A stretch of DNA of 64,000 bases from the NCBI GenBank assembly GCA_033725935.1, contig MU867077.1, forward strand, positions 434,001 to 498,000, read 5' to 3'. This DNA is from Cladorrhinum sp. PSN259 (taxonomy: Eukaryota > Ascomycota > Sordariomycetes > Sordariales > Podosporaceae). Under the pieces are notes generated by a model. That model was not told the origin of the DNA and did not search any database. It saw only the letters and a program-made list of their open reading frames with translations. Within the stretch, counting starts at the first letter, position 1. Every line of letters starts with the position of its first letter. Below, piece by piece: positions 10,393 to 21,702 of the stretch. The position numbers and the translations under genes were made by a program.

Positions 10393-12722
10393 ACATTATA
10401 CATAGTAAGCCGAGCCACAGCTTCATGGAGCCTATGTAACACTTCTGACGTTATACGGACGGCAATTTGGTGCCTTTCTCATGTGGTGGCGAGTATACAT
10501 ACAGCGGGCCCAATCTATCAACTAGGAGATCCATTCATTGTCAGGCAGATGTGCTCAGCCGTTACGCAGCAGTTCGAGCTCGAAGGCGAATATTGCAGCG
10601 TTTTGACAGGCAATTCTCTTTCTCACGTATTCGGAGCCGAGGGCTGGTTCATGTTGTCTGGGACTCGATGCTGCCTTTGTCCGTTGTTCTTTTTGCTTCC
10701 TCCCAAAATGGCCAGGTACTTGCGCTTTGATATTGGCTAGACCTGATGAAATGCTCTGGATACAACCTGCGCAGCGTTTATATCAGTCGTCGATACCGAA
10801 ATCCCAGAGACAGAAAATTGTCTACCATCCAACCTTTGTCTCTGGCTGAGGCCCAGGGCACCAATTTCTAGTCGACTTTCATTGGCACAAGACCAATGGT
10901 CTATTTCATACAAGTATTCGTGATATCGACGATGGGAGTTTCATGTCACCTCATCCTCAGTAAAATCCAAACAGATAACCCTTGGTTCCACCGGTCAGAA
11001 TTTTTTCTCATCCAGTCCCGCAACAACAAATATACGGATCTCTTCCCTCACAGTCTTGCTTCGGGATTATCTGATACCTTAGGAGGCATAAACAGCTTGA
11101 ATGGAAGGAAATATGCCTCTTTTGTGATTAAATTGAAGTAGTAGTTTATATAGTCTTCGAAAGCGGTCAGCATAATGTCTCCGGCTGGATTATCATCAAC
11201 ATTGCCAAGGGTACCATTCCCTCATACAGAGACGTAACTTAAAGTTACCCTCTACTTGGCCCAAACCGAGGGAAGTCCTAAGTTGCTGCCTTCAAAATTT
11301 AACCTCAATAAGCCCGACCCGATGTTCGGTCCCATCACGTTGCATGATTCCTGGAAGACACGTTCACAGGTTCGACAGGAGATCTGCTTATGTGATAGCG
11401 CTTGTGCTTGGATATTTTATGGCATCAATGGCTGTTAGACATGAGAGATGTGCCACCCGGTGATGTGAGATTAGGGATTAATCGCTAGGAGTTCCCTTGT
11501 CAGCCACAGTGCTTTAATTCTAGTGGGAGAGGTTCCAGAGCAAGACATGGGTAGACTAGTACGGTAAGGAAGAGGACGAAGTAAGTGAGCGAGTAGTACA
11601 TGCTGATTAGTAATTACTTAAGGCCTTCCTCGTATTTTATGAAGGAGAAGTGTACTACGTGATAGCTGTAAATCTGTACACACCAAATCGTCTATATATG
11701 TTCTCCATTTGCCAACATGGGACGAAGAATTGGTAAAAATAGCTACGACAACTCGGAATTCGGCAGTCTCTTTAGGGCCCTAGCTAGGTTTAATGGCCGA
11801 TTAGGTGAGAGAGTTGTGGGGTGGTGAGTTTATGGCCCAGGCCAGCGGTTGCGAGCATAATGATTTGGTTGTTTGGGATGGAACCTCGAGATGCTTGGCT
11901 CTTCCCCAGATTTATCAGGTCGAAGACAATGCGGGGTCTATCCCATACATGTAAGTTTGTCAAGATAGTAAGCTGCTGAAGTAGTAGCACAAAGTCCTAG
12001 AGCTCAGGACGACAAGGAGTCCTGATGAGTGTTTGAAGGAAGAAATGGGGAAACCTGTGATTGTTAAATCCGCGGCTCCAACGGTGGCCCGGCACTATAC
12101 CAAAGTGGGACTTGAAACAGATCGTTCCTCCCCCTGACCAAGAGGTCACGTTCGGAGGTGCAACCAAGAAGAAACAAACCTGCTTGATGATTCGAAAATC
12201 TCCCGAACGCTGCACTGGATCTTCAATTCCATCCCATCTACAGTTTACTCCCCAAACAACTCAGCACAGCCTTATGAAATCATGCCGTAGTCACAACTTC
12301 AGCTCGATGTGGCGCAGGATGCAGAGCTGCACAGGTTCTGTCGGCATTCGATAACCCCCTGTGCCGCTGTGTAGACCTTGGGCAACCCCCACGCCAGGCC
12401 CATTTCACGAAAATGTTTGAAGTTTCAAACCATCTAACCAAAAAGAGAAATGACGATACGACTTGGGCTTTGACCACCTGCTCCTGGCCAGCAACGGTCT
12501 TTAATGAACAAAACAGCAGAATGTTGAACTTCAACTCTGAGATTTTTTCATCTTTCCATCCTCTTCAACCCTCGTTCTTTTAACTTTCTTCTGTCCCGTG
12601 GGTTGCATGCATTGACTGCGCAGCCACATTCGATTCTAGCGTTGTCTTTAATATAAACTTTTTTCTCCCCCTCACTCTTTTTTTCACCATATCACTTCTT
12701 GAAGAAGTCCAACACCTTCACA
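10393..12722. other. Gene-poor region upstream of the UstYa-like gene
   Basis: About 2.3 kb with no gene I can support. The last 200 bases before 12723 look like a promoter: a pyrimidine-rich stretch (12540-12600 and 12658-12688) around a TATA-like element. The rest is mixed sequence without repeats visible by eye. Confidence 0.45.
12651..12657 (+). promoter_or_regulatory. TATA-like element of the UstYa-like gene
   Basis: ATATAAA lies about 70 bp before the start codon, followed by a C/T-rich tract. That is the usual arrangement of a fungal core promoter with a short 5' leader. Assignment is by position and motif only. Confidence 0.4.
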
Positions 12723-13662
12723 ATGGCTGAGGCGCAGTATCAATCCGTGCCTCTGACTCCGCTCGTAGAAAAGAGTGGATGGTCACCGGAATTTGACCTG
12801 GAAGATGACGATCACCACTCCGCACCGATAGTCCAGAGCAGGCTACGACTTGACAGCCCTTGGGCATGGCTGGTTCATGCTGTGCTTCTATCCATTTCCT
12901 TGACATTGCTTGTCATATCATTATGTCTGAACACGGGTATGAGCCATGGTTTAGAAGGATTTCAGCCAGTTTCAGTGGACTGTAAGTTTTGGAGAGCCCA
13001 ACTTTTGACCATTCTGTATTGACAGAAAGATAAGCACCTCTGGCGTCGGCCATCAGGTACCAGTTGAAGAAGCCAACCCTGGACTCAGCATGGCGAGAGT
13101 CGCCTTATGTCGGCCAAGGTCCGGAGGTAAATGAAGCCTGGAGTTCAATCACCAACACCGGTAAGTCAATGAGCAAGGTTTGTATGCCAGAGAAAACGAG
13201 CTGATTGTGGAGACGAATAGGCGACATTATCATCACGGACAAGGAGCGGGAGAAGTTGGGGTTGTCTTCGAATTCGCAAAGAGCCGTTAACCTCAAGACG
13301 GGGGAATGGGGTTATAGAGCTGCCGTGGAAGTCTTCGACCAGCTTCGCTGCCTCAACCTGCTGAGGCGATCTGCTCACCGAGCCCACGGTGAGCAGATCG
13401 AGAGTTTCGACAACATTGGTAATTCAGAATCATAATCCCATCACCGAACCAACAGCTGACAATTTCCGAAGACTATTGCATCGAGTTGCTTCGAGAAACG
13501 CTCATGTGCCACAGCGACGTTGGCATTACCACGTTTAGGCCGTCGATAGACGTTGCGGATCGCCCGGAAGCTGTCGAACGACAGGGTAGCTTAGATGATC
13601 GCAGGATCTGCAGGAACTTCGAGGTGATCAGGAAATGGAGCAGTGACCGCACCGTCGTGTAA
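12723..13662 (+). CDS. UstYa-like (DUF3328) membrane protein lacking both HXXHC motifs
   Basis: Four exons, 12723-12981, 13035-13160, 13221-13418 and 13472-13662, give 257 residues. The third donor is uncertain; a GTGAGC at 13389 is an alternative. One membrane helix lies at about residues 47-69 after an acidic N-terminus. The UstYa pattern follows: SPLASAIRYQ, then ESPYVGQGPEVNEAWSSI, then GDIIITDKEREKLGL, then TGEWGYRAAVEVFDQLRCLN, then YCIELLRETLMCHSDVGI. UstYa-family proteins act on fungal peptide and other secondary metabolites, and their two HXXHC motifs are thought to form the active site. Here the first reads DQLRC (168-172) and the second NIDYC (193-197), so only the cysteines remain. 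No biosynthetic partner genes flank it. It is either a degenerate copy or a member with a non-catalytic or different role. Confidence 0.82.
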
Positions 13663-14956
13663 AGTTCAACGTTTGTTGGCGGTCGTCTGAAGAAAGTCAA
13701 ATAATGGAATGCCGTGCATCTGCCGTTGGTTGGATCAAACATAAGACGTGAAATGCTCCTTCAGTGTTTCTTGGCAACCATTTTTCGGCCGATAAGCTGT
13801 GACTGCCGGGTCAAGCATGCCGAGATACAGTGACCGAATCAGTTGAGCCCTTTGAGATGGCTGAGCTGAGTGAGCAACGTCCCCAATTTGCGAGTTGGAG
13901 TCATTGTCAATTATGCTGTTTGATTCCATCCTCCCATTAATCTCAGTCAGCACCTCCTTTTCACGTCTGGCCGGTAGTATCCGACAGCCATGACGGGAGG
14001 GGGGATCAGCTGGCTTGACCCAATGGGGTCACTGGTGTACCTGGCGCGATCTCGGTAGCTTTCGGGTTCGGCGAGTCTCATAAACGAACAGTGTGGATCT
14101 TGAAGATCAGTCTCTCAGACCAATTCTGCCCGTTAGATCTTTGGTTATCTTATCAGATCCACGGTGGTTTTGCATTGCTTAGACCCAAATGGGCCTAATC
14201 ACTGTACTATTATACAGCTCGGCCTCGGGGTTTTTCTTGAAAACCATCCCACCAAATCAAAGACTCACGCCATTCTTCCGCACCGCATCGCCCTGATTCC
14301 GGGAGCTAGTGGCTGGCCCAGACGAATCACAGTGTCCGATGGCTCGGGATCATGCAACTTTCCGCGGCGTTGCACGGCCACTGAGGGAAGCGAATTGATT
14401 GACAGTCGTTTCCCAGACATTTTTTGCTGGTTTTTTGATGGACCCTTCATCACACCTGGTGCCATGTTACGGTGAGCTTCCTCTTTCGGGGGCGTAGGAA
14501 GACATACAATCTGCGCGGCAATATTGAGGAAAGGGGATCTGGACCTGGTACCTGATATTTAAGTATCTTGACCCGCACCTATTCGAGTGTACTTATAAAA
14601 ATCATACCTAGCTTTTCGTCCAACTCTTAATCATCAACCTTTGTGGACACGGGCGATAACAGCATCTCTGGGGTCCGGCCACATCGACAAAGGCCCCTCT
14701 CTAGCGCGCAATCCCCTTTCTTTCCGGAGCACTGGGAGAGGGTCGAATTTGCCCCTGCCAATTAACGTTTGCCAAGGTGTAGAGACCAGGGATTCAAATT
14801 TCTCGACTTCCGCCTTTCCGTTCCCTATCCCATCTTTTTTTTTTTTTTTTGCTCTGTTCGCGTCGCGTCGAGGGTTGTTTTTTTTCCATTTAATTTTGGT
14901 TTTCACTCGCTCTGCATTTCAACGTTTGCGCTTTGGCTGGCGCACCCTTAAGCAAG
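13663..14956. other. Intergenic, UstYa-like 3' flank and ERG3 promoter
   Basis: No gene seen. A TATA-like CTTATAAAA lies near 14580-14590. A T16 run at 14835-14850 and a second T-rich run at 14878-14886 sit in the probable 5' leader of ERG3. Confidence 0.5.
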
Positions 14957-16061
14957 ATGGACGTCATCCTCGAACTCACCGACACATACGTGTGGGACTA
15001 CATGTACGCATTCTTTTTACCAGCACCGCCTGCGCCATACGATTTTCCAGGAAAGGTCCTTGCCAATGCGACAGCCGTCCCAACATGGCAATATAAGCCT
15101 GCCACTGCATACTTCTCCTTGCAGCCATCAGAAGCTGCATGGCAGAGCGCTTGGGCGAGAGACAATATCTATCGCCAGGGCTTTTCACTGTTCTTGATAT
15201 TATGGTATGTTGCCTGATTGCTGTTCTCTAATTGATCGCGGCACGCGACAGCGGCTAACATGGATGCGCACCAGGCTTTTCGGTCTTTTAAACTACTTCG
15301 TCTTCGCTGGCTTCTCGTACCTCTTCGTCTTCGACAAGAAGACGTTTGATCACCCCAAGTTTCTTAAAAATCAAGTATGGCTCGAAATCAAGCAGGCAAA
15401 CTCGGCCATGCCCGGCATGGCGCTCCTGACCGCCCCGATCATGCTCGCTGAAGTCCGCGGTTTCGGCATGCTGTATGACAAGTTTGAGGAGGCACCCGCA
15501 CCTTGGTACAACTGGTTCCAGTTCCCGCTCTTCCTCCTGTTTACCGACTTCGCCATCTACTGGATTCACCGCGGCCTGCACCACCCCTGGGTTTACAAGC
15601 ACCTTCACAAGCCTCACCACAAGTGGATCATGCCCACTCCCTTCGCCAGCCACGCCTTTCACCCCCTTGATGGCTACGCTCAGAGCTTGCCCTACCACGT
15701 CTTCCCCTTCATTTTCCCTCTGCAGAAGCTCGCCTACGTCGGCCTCTTCATCTTTATCAACTTCTGGACCATCATGATTCACGATGGCGAATACATTGCC
15801 AACAACCCGATCATCAACGGTGCCGCCTGCCACAGCGTCCACCATCTCGCCTTCAACTACAACTATGGTCAGTACTTCACCCTCTGGGACCGCATTGGCG
15901 GCAGCTACCGCGAGCCCGAAGAGGAGATGTTCAAGAAGGATGTGAAGATGAACAAGAAGTACTGGGAGAAGGAGGTAAAGGTCATGGAGGCTATCCTCCA
16001 GGAGGTTGAGGGCGAGGATGACCGCGAGTATGGACCCGTAGAGACCAAGAAGAGCAAATAG
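14957..16061 (+). CDS. ERG3: Delta7-sterol C5(6)-desaturase (Erg3)
   Basis: Two exons, 14957-15204 and 15275-16061, with a 70-nt intron (GTATGT, branch GGCTAAC, CAG), give 344 residues, the usual family length. The enzyme introduces the C5-C6 double bond of ergosterol precursors in the ER, using O2, a di-iron centre and cytochrome b5. The histidine boxes are visible: HRGLHH (about residue 180), HKPHH (about 196) and HSVHH (about 268) followed by [20 protein letters not shown]. Hydrophobic segments flank the boxes. The C-terminus is Lys/Glu-rich (ETKKSK), consistent with ER retention by a cytosolic Lys motif. The start codon follows AGCAAG and is the first ATG in frame after the T-rich leader. 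Loss of this enzyme alters azole and polyene response in fungi. Confidence 0.96.
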
Positions 16062-17126
16062 GAGACAGGCCTTGAGAGGAGTTCCGCGAAAGACGATGAT
16101 GAATCTGAGCTTCTGACCGCTGCTACGGAAGCGGCAAGAAGCTTAGGGGCTGGCGACAAAAGACCAGTTTTGACGACGTAATGGAGGATGCTATGGATTT
16201 AGGAATTCGGCTGGAGGGAGCCGGAAGCAAAAACATCAGCTTAGCCCAAAAGGGCTTTGGTTAGTGGTATAAACGGTTTGGTTTCCATGTACATATAATA
16301 TTCTTTTATACTCGTTCGGACGTTCTAATTATGGGGGATTCAGTCCGATGGGCGGAGGCGTTGGGGTGGAAGGAGTGAGAGCACTTGAGGTCCCCCTTTC
16401 GGGGGATCTCTTGTCGCTTTTTTTGCTTGTTTGGTGATAATTAGAAGTGGCTGTCATCGAGTACATAGGGCATTGGGGGTATGATAGTAAAAACAATATA
16501 CACATAATATCACGCTAACGCTTCAACTGGGCCATTAAATCATGGTTTCTGGGAGCTCACTGCCATATGTTAATCAGAGGCGCGACTCGATCCTTGAGAC
16601 TGGAACCGGCGAGAAGATACCGTGAATGACATTCGATGACATAGCGGAATATCTCTTAACAGTTGGACAGACAGGCCCTTTTTGGCCGGCCCCTCGCTGC
16701 CTTCCTCTCATTCGCTAGTAATATCAATCCTGCCTTCCACCTCCGTCTGCCTCCTGGGGAATATTCCTGTCCATAATAACGCCTTGCCAATCCCGCTCGA
16801 TCAAAGCGAAGAATAAATAAATACAGAAGAAAAACAGAAGAGATATGATGACGATGAGGTATAACAAAGAGGAAAGGTAAGGAAAAGGTATTAACGACAG
16901 GACGGTCCGGTGTATATTTGTTTCCGAAGAAAAGGAAAACAACAACCAGGAACCTTGATAGAGTTCTCGAAAAAACAGAAAAACAAAAAGAGCTGTCGCT
17001 CAAAATGAAACAAGTCGAAGAGTCCACGACGTAGAAAGTTCAGAATTTCTTCCCTCTCTCCAAAACCGCCTCCTTAAAATCTTCCAAACCCAGAATTCAC
17101 CCCCAGCTTCCCTCCTTCCTTCCTCC
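16062..17126. other. Intergenic between convergent ERG3 and the small membrane protein gene
   Basis: About 1.07 kb between two convergent 3' ends. No gene seen. Short frames antisense to the 3' flanks are low-complexity. Confidence 0.5.
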
Positions 17127-17510
17127 TCAAGAAAAACTGACAAACTTCGGGTCCTTCGGCCTTCCGTCCGCCCCGATGCCATTCGCGGCAAACCTCTGCT
17201 CCATGTACACCTTCCTCGCCTGGTCGAACTGCATCCTCTTCTTCTTCATGATCTTCAGAATCTCCTTCTTGGCGCCATTATCGAGCCCGGCTCGCGAATC
17301 ATTCGAGTCGATGTTGGCTGATAAATCAAAGTTTGACGAAGAAAGTCCGGACTCGAGGTCTTCGGAGAATGTGTTTCCGCCCGAGGGAAGGGATGAGTAG
17401 TAGATGTAGTCGGCGCCTGGCATTAGAGGGACCCAGTGGTGCCTGGTGAGGTAGAGGGCGGTGCCGGAGATGAGGACCACGAAGGTTAGGGTGTAGAGGA
17501 GGTAAGTCAT
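17127..17510 (-). CDS. Small single-pass membrane protein, DUF2015-like
   Basis: An intronless frame of 127 residues. The N-terminus is one hydrophobic helix (about residues 3-22, starting MTYLLYTLTFVVLISG) followed by LTRHHWVPLMPGADYIYY. A Ser/Asp-rich linker leads to a basic helical C-terminal part, with KKEILKIMKKKRMQFDQARK and then ENGIGxDGRPxDPKFVSFS-like residues (NGIGADGRPKDPKFVSFS). This matches my recollection of a conserved fungal family of unknown function, DUF2015; the family name is from memory, not a search. The ending and the single start make the frame convincing. It is transcribed away from the eL28 gene, sharing a 790-bp divergent promoter region. The function is unknown. 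Confidence 0.75.
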   Translation of the reverse strand: MTYLLYTLTFVVLISGTALYLTRHHWVPLMPGADYIYYSSLPSGGNTFSEDLESGLSSSNFDLSANIDSNDSRAGLDNGAKKEILKIMKKKRMQFDQARKVYMEQRFAANGIGADGRPKDPKFVSFS

Positions 17511-18300
17511 TTTGAAGGGATTGATCGTATGCTTTGTTCGTTTTATATGTAGAAATGGTTTTGCTGCGATGGAGTTTTCGGGGGTATCAACGGTGCGTGA
17601 CTATGTGTGTTTGTTGCTTGGCCTCAAAGTGTGGTCGGCGATGCTTGAAATGATGTCGTCGGGAGGCCTCGATTCGGGTGGTCGGGAAGTTGTAGGAATG
17701 CGACCAGGTGGGTTGTTTGTCGCATGCACGTCGCACGCGGCAGCGCAAAAAGATGAGAGAATGAATGTGGTACGTTGGTAGTTGGGGAGCTCAAAGAAGG
17801 GTAGTCGAAAATAAAAAGGAATGAAAAGAAGGAAGAATAAAAAGTTTGGCAAAGTCTTGTTTAGGCCAGTTTCGAATGCATCTCTTTCCCTTCTATGAGT
17901 GGAGGCAAATCACTGGAACTGTGCAAGATGATACACTCCAAGAGGGGCGATCAAAAGTTGCTGACGACCACCCGAACACCCCGGCGAAGCAACACCCTGG
18001 CGGGCCTGGCTTCGTCAGCAAACTTTGCTGAGCAAAGCTTGGATGATATGTTGGAAGACGCACGAGCCAGCTTGCATCTTCTTACTATGTACGTACTGCG
18101 TACGAAATGCGGGTCCTGGTTGAAAGTGATAGGGTAGAGACGCTAGGCTGATAAGGGAAGATTAGGCGAGCCCACATTCGAGACGCCAAAAATCCAGGTG
18201 TTGGGTCTGAAATTCAAGATCACGGAGGAAACTTGCTCCAGCAGACGACTTCATTACTGAACCGCCTCGTTCACCCCCTTCCCGTCACATTACCGTCAAA
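17511..18300. promoter_or_regulatory. Divergent promoter region, DUF2015-like gene / eL28
   Basis: About 790 bp between two divergent start codons, so both promoters must lie here. I see no gene, repeat or well-defined site. A short C-rich leader precedes the eL28 start at 18301. Confidence 0.55.
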
Positions 18301-19069
18301 ATGTCCAACGTCTCTGCTGACCTTATCTGGGAGGTTGCCCGTAAGTTTTGCTTTTTTGGAGGAGATTCTTGGTGTTTCCTGCGGCAATTTGCTAATTGTG
18401 AAAATATAGGCCTCCAGAATGCCTTCCTCGTGAAGCGCAACACCCACGGCGGTGTCCAGTTCTCCAAGGACCCTCTTAACCTCACCAACGTCCACTCCCG
18501 CAAGGTATGCTTTGGAATTTTTGATAAGTGGCTTGAGGACCGGAATTGAAGGCTAATAGTTGTAATAGTTCGCTGGTTTCGTCAACGACAAGGTACGATA
18601 AAAATCCGAGCACAAGATTCGACGACCACATCCACACCGGAGCTCTGATGATCCGAGAATTTTGAAAGAGGAATTTGTAGGACTGATACAGTGTTCATTA
18701 GGCCGTTGGTGTTGTCGCTGGCGAGAAGGGTGGTGTCGAGGTCATCAGCAAGAAGGCTTCTGCTGCCAACAAGCCCGCTTCTGGTCGTATCTCCACTGTC
18801 TACGGCGCCAACAAAGGCACCCGCAAGTCAGTACACCCCGATACCGAGGAAGGAAAGACATAAGGAGGAAGTTTACTGATATCTTGTGTTGTAGGACCTA
18901 TAAGGGCATTGCCAACATCGTTGCCAAGAATGGCTACCGTGCTGATCTCCTTCCCTTCGCCGTTGCCCGCGCCAGCGCCATCCGCAAGTCCCAGAAGCCC
19001 GCTAAGCCCTCTCCCGCTTCTAAGCCTCGCAGCAAGAGACAGATCGCCGCTGCCGCCAAGGCCGAGTAA
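18301..19069 (+). CDS. RPL28: 60S ribosomal protein eL28
   Basis: Five exons, 18301-18340, 18410-18504, 18569-18592, 18702-18826 and 18895-19069, give 152 residues. The protein starts MSNVSADLIWEVARLQNAFL, continues through HGGVQFSKDPLNLTNVHSRK and AGFVNDKAVGVV, and ends in a basic Ala/Lys-rich tail, as in the eL28 family (Ribosomal_L28e). It is a structural protein of the large cytosolic ribosomal subunit. The third exon is only 24 nt (FAGFVNDK) and is needed for the conserved sequence. The fourth intron has an unusual GTCAGT donor. The high intron density near the 5' end is typical of fungal ribosomal protein genes. The symbol refers to the eL28 family, absent from S. cerevisiae, and not to yeast RPL28 (uL15). 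Confidence 0.95.
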
Positions 19070-20298
19070 GGGGTTGACGATGTTGCAGGTGTGCTAGGGA
19101 TGGAAAATATATAGTTCTCCGTGAAGAGACCGCATTCTCCTCGATATAAAGGGGTGCATGACACGAATGAATGGTATGCGGAGGCAATCGGGAAACAGGA
19201 ACACGGGTTGTCAATCCAGCATTTCAGGAACGGGCCATGGCGTTTGATATCCAAAAGAAGAATCAATCACTCAAGCGGGATCTTTCAGTTGCAAAAGAAC
19301 ACAGATCAAGGGGCGATCTCGTCGTTGCGTGTGTGGTAAACAATATTTTGCGGCATAACGACAGTAATAGGTCCTTGCTCCTTTTTGCCAAGTCAGGAAG
19401 CACACTTCCAAGTCCCTGGGCCCCGGTGCGTGTGAACGGCAATGATGTAAAGGCGAAAAAGAGCGAGCTCCGAAAAGGGTATGTTTTCGAGAATAGCATT
19501 CAAGTTTTGAATTCTTTCTGGTCAGGTGGCATTGCGGACCCTGCCGTTAGTTTGTCATTGGAAACATGGCAGTTTCCCGGTCTACCCCGAGTTCCGGATT
19601 CCCCAGACCCGAATGCCGGGGCCTCGGAATCCACATGTTTCGGAAGCTGTCAAACATGGGGATGACGATAGGCAACTTGCCTCGGGAGAACATGTTTTTT
19701 GAGGATTTCAGGGGTGTTGATGTTGACGAAAATTCACCGCCAATTGCCAATTGATTGTATGCACAAGTTGCGCGGGTTAATCAACAAATGGCGCCTTCGC
19801 TACAGTTTAGACGTCTGTAATACAATGCACGGTAGTAACAGTAAGGTAACGGAAAGGATCATCTCCTCCCTGGCTTCCCGCGCGTCCTGGCAAAGACACC
19901 GGCTGAAGGCGGGAAACGCGGGGCACATGGGAGCTTGGTGCGGTTTCCGTGGCTCATTTGGCGGTATTGACGACATGAACAGTGGCTCCTGTGCAGGGGG
20001 GTACCGCGGTGCGCGGGGCATCATGACCCCGCTAGAGAGGTAAGGTACTTAAGCTGCCACATAAGTTCTGCCCCTCCCCATGGCACCTCTCATCGTCCAA
20101 ACTTTCTCCAAAAGCTCTTCTTTGTGACACATTGGAAGCCCGGTGTTGTATTCTCTGCGTCTTTTTAAGGTACGTGATCTGCTGGTTATTCCGGTTTGCG
20201 CAAGCAATTGAGCCTTCAACAAGTGCTTTGAACTGACATCGGACTTCCCCTCATCAGTTATTTACCCCTCCACAAAAAAACAACCCCCCCAAATCAAG
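19070..20298. other. Intergenic, eL28 3' flank and MDH promoter
   Basis: About 1.2 kb with no gene I can support. A 164-codon frame at 19171-19665 has no family features. The last 60 bases before the MDH start are a C/A-rich leader. Confidence 0.5.
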
Positions 20299-21702
20299 AT
20301 GGTTAAGGCTGGTAAGGGATACCCGACACTCGTCGCGATGGGATTAGAGATGGCCTGACATTGGTGATAGTTGTTGCTGGCGCCTCCGGTGGCATTGGCC
20401 AGGTATGTTGTTCACCAGAGATCATGCGGCAATGTGCCGAGGGTCGTTCGGGGTTGTTCCCTTGATGTTTCCGACGCTGACCCGATATCCCGCAGCCCCT
20501 TTCTCTCCTTCTCAAGCTCTCTCCTCTCGTTGATGAGCTTGCGCTCTACGATGTCGTGAACAGCCCCGGTGTCGCTACCGATTTGTCCCACATCTCCTCC
20601 AACGCGGTAAGTGACCGAGCCGTGCCAGAAAGAAAACTCCGGATCGGCGGACTTGGCTGACATTACTCCCGGCAGAAAACCACCGGCTACCTTCCCAAGG
20701 ATGAGGGTGCCAAGGCTGCTTTCAAGGATGCCGATATCATTGTCATCCCTGCCGGCATTCCCCGTATGTATCTCTTTGGACCTTGATGTGTGATATCGGC
20801 AAGGGCAAGTTCTGACGATGGCGGTTTCCAGGCAAGCCCGGCATGACCCGTGACGATCTTTTCAACATCAACGCCGGTATCGTCAAGGGCCTTATTGAGG
20901 TTGCTGCCGAGGTTGCCCCCAAGGCTTTCATCCTCGTCATCTCTAACCCCGTCAACTCTACCGTCCCCATCTCCGCCGAGGTCCTCAAGGCCAAGGGCGT
21001 TTTCAACCCCCAGCGTCTCTTTGGTGTCACCACCCTCGATATCGTCCGTGCTGAGACCTTCGTTGCTGAGATTGCCGGCAAGTCCAATCCCCAGGAGCTC
21101 ACCGTCCCCGTCATTGGCGGTCACTCCGGCGACACCATTGTGCCCCTTTTCAGCCAGATCAAGCCCACCGTCACCATTCCCGATGACAAGTACGATGCTC
21201 TCGTCAACAGGGTTCAGTTTGGTGGTGATGAGGTCGTCAAGGCCAAGGATGGTCTTGGATCTGCTACCCTCTCCATGGCTTATGCAGGTTACAGGTATGA
21301 AAGCGAGCGGCACTTTAAGAGATGAAGCGTCACGGCACTAACAACGACTTCTAGATTCGCTGAGAAGCTCCTGAAGGCTGTCAAGGGTGCTAAGGGCCTC
21401 GTTGAGCCCAGCTTTGTCTACCTTCCCGGTGTTCCCGGCGGCAAGGAGATCCAGGCCAAGGTTGGCGTTGACTTCTTCTCCGTCCCAATTGAGCTTGGTG
21501 TAAGTATTTCTTGCAATGCTTAGTCGAAACCTGTCTGTTTTGCTGACAATCACTTCAGCCCAACGGTGCCGAGAAGGCCATCGATGTCCTCGGTGACATT
21601 ACCGATAAGGAGAAGAAGTTGCTTGAGGCCGCCATTACTGGCCTCAAGGGCAACATCGAAAAGGGTGTCACTTTCGCCAACGCTCCCCCCGCTCAAAAGT
21701 AA
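20299..21702 (+). CDS. NAD-dependent malate dehydrogenase, cytosolic form
   Basis: Seven exons (20299-20311, 20371-20402, 20496-20606, 20676-20763, 20832-21294, 21355-21499, 21559-21702) give 331 residues. It interconverts malate and oxaloacetate. The NAD-binding loop is [10 protein letters not shown] near the N-terminus. The substrate loop has the two arginines of [13 protein letters not shown], then [11 protein letters not shown], and the catalytic histidine is in GGHSGDT. The protein begins directly with [12 protein letters not shown], so no mitochondrial presequence is present, and the C-terminus (APPAQK) is not a peroxisomal signal. That points to the cytosolic enzyme of the malate shuttle and gluconeogenesis. 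The first exon holds only 13 coding nucleotides; an automated caller may miss it. Third positions are rich in C, as in highly expressed fungal genes. Confidence 0.95.

Noticed and set aside
18593..18701. Possible C/D box snoRNA in the eL28 intron (TGATGA and CTGA boxes)
   Set aside because: The boxes are only about 40 nt apart, no terminal stem is visible, and no guide sequence could be assigned.
19171..19665. 164-codon frame downstream of eL28
   Set aside because: Composition and codon use look random, with no domain, and it lies in probable 3' flank.
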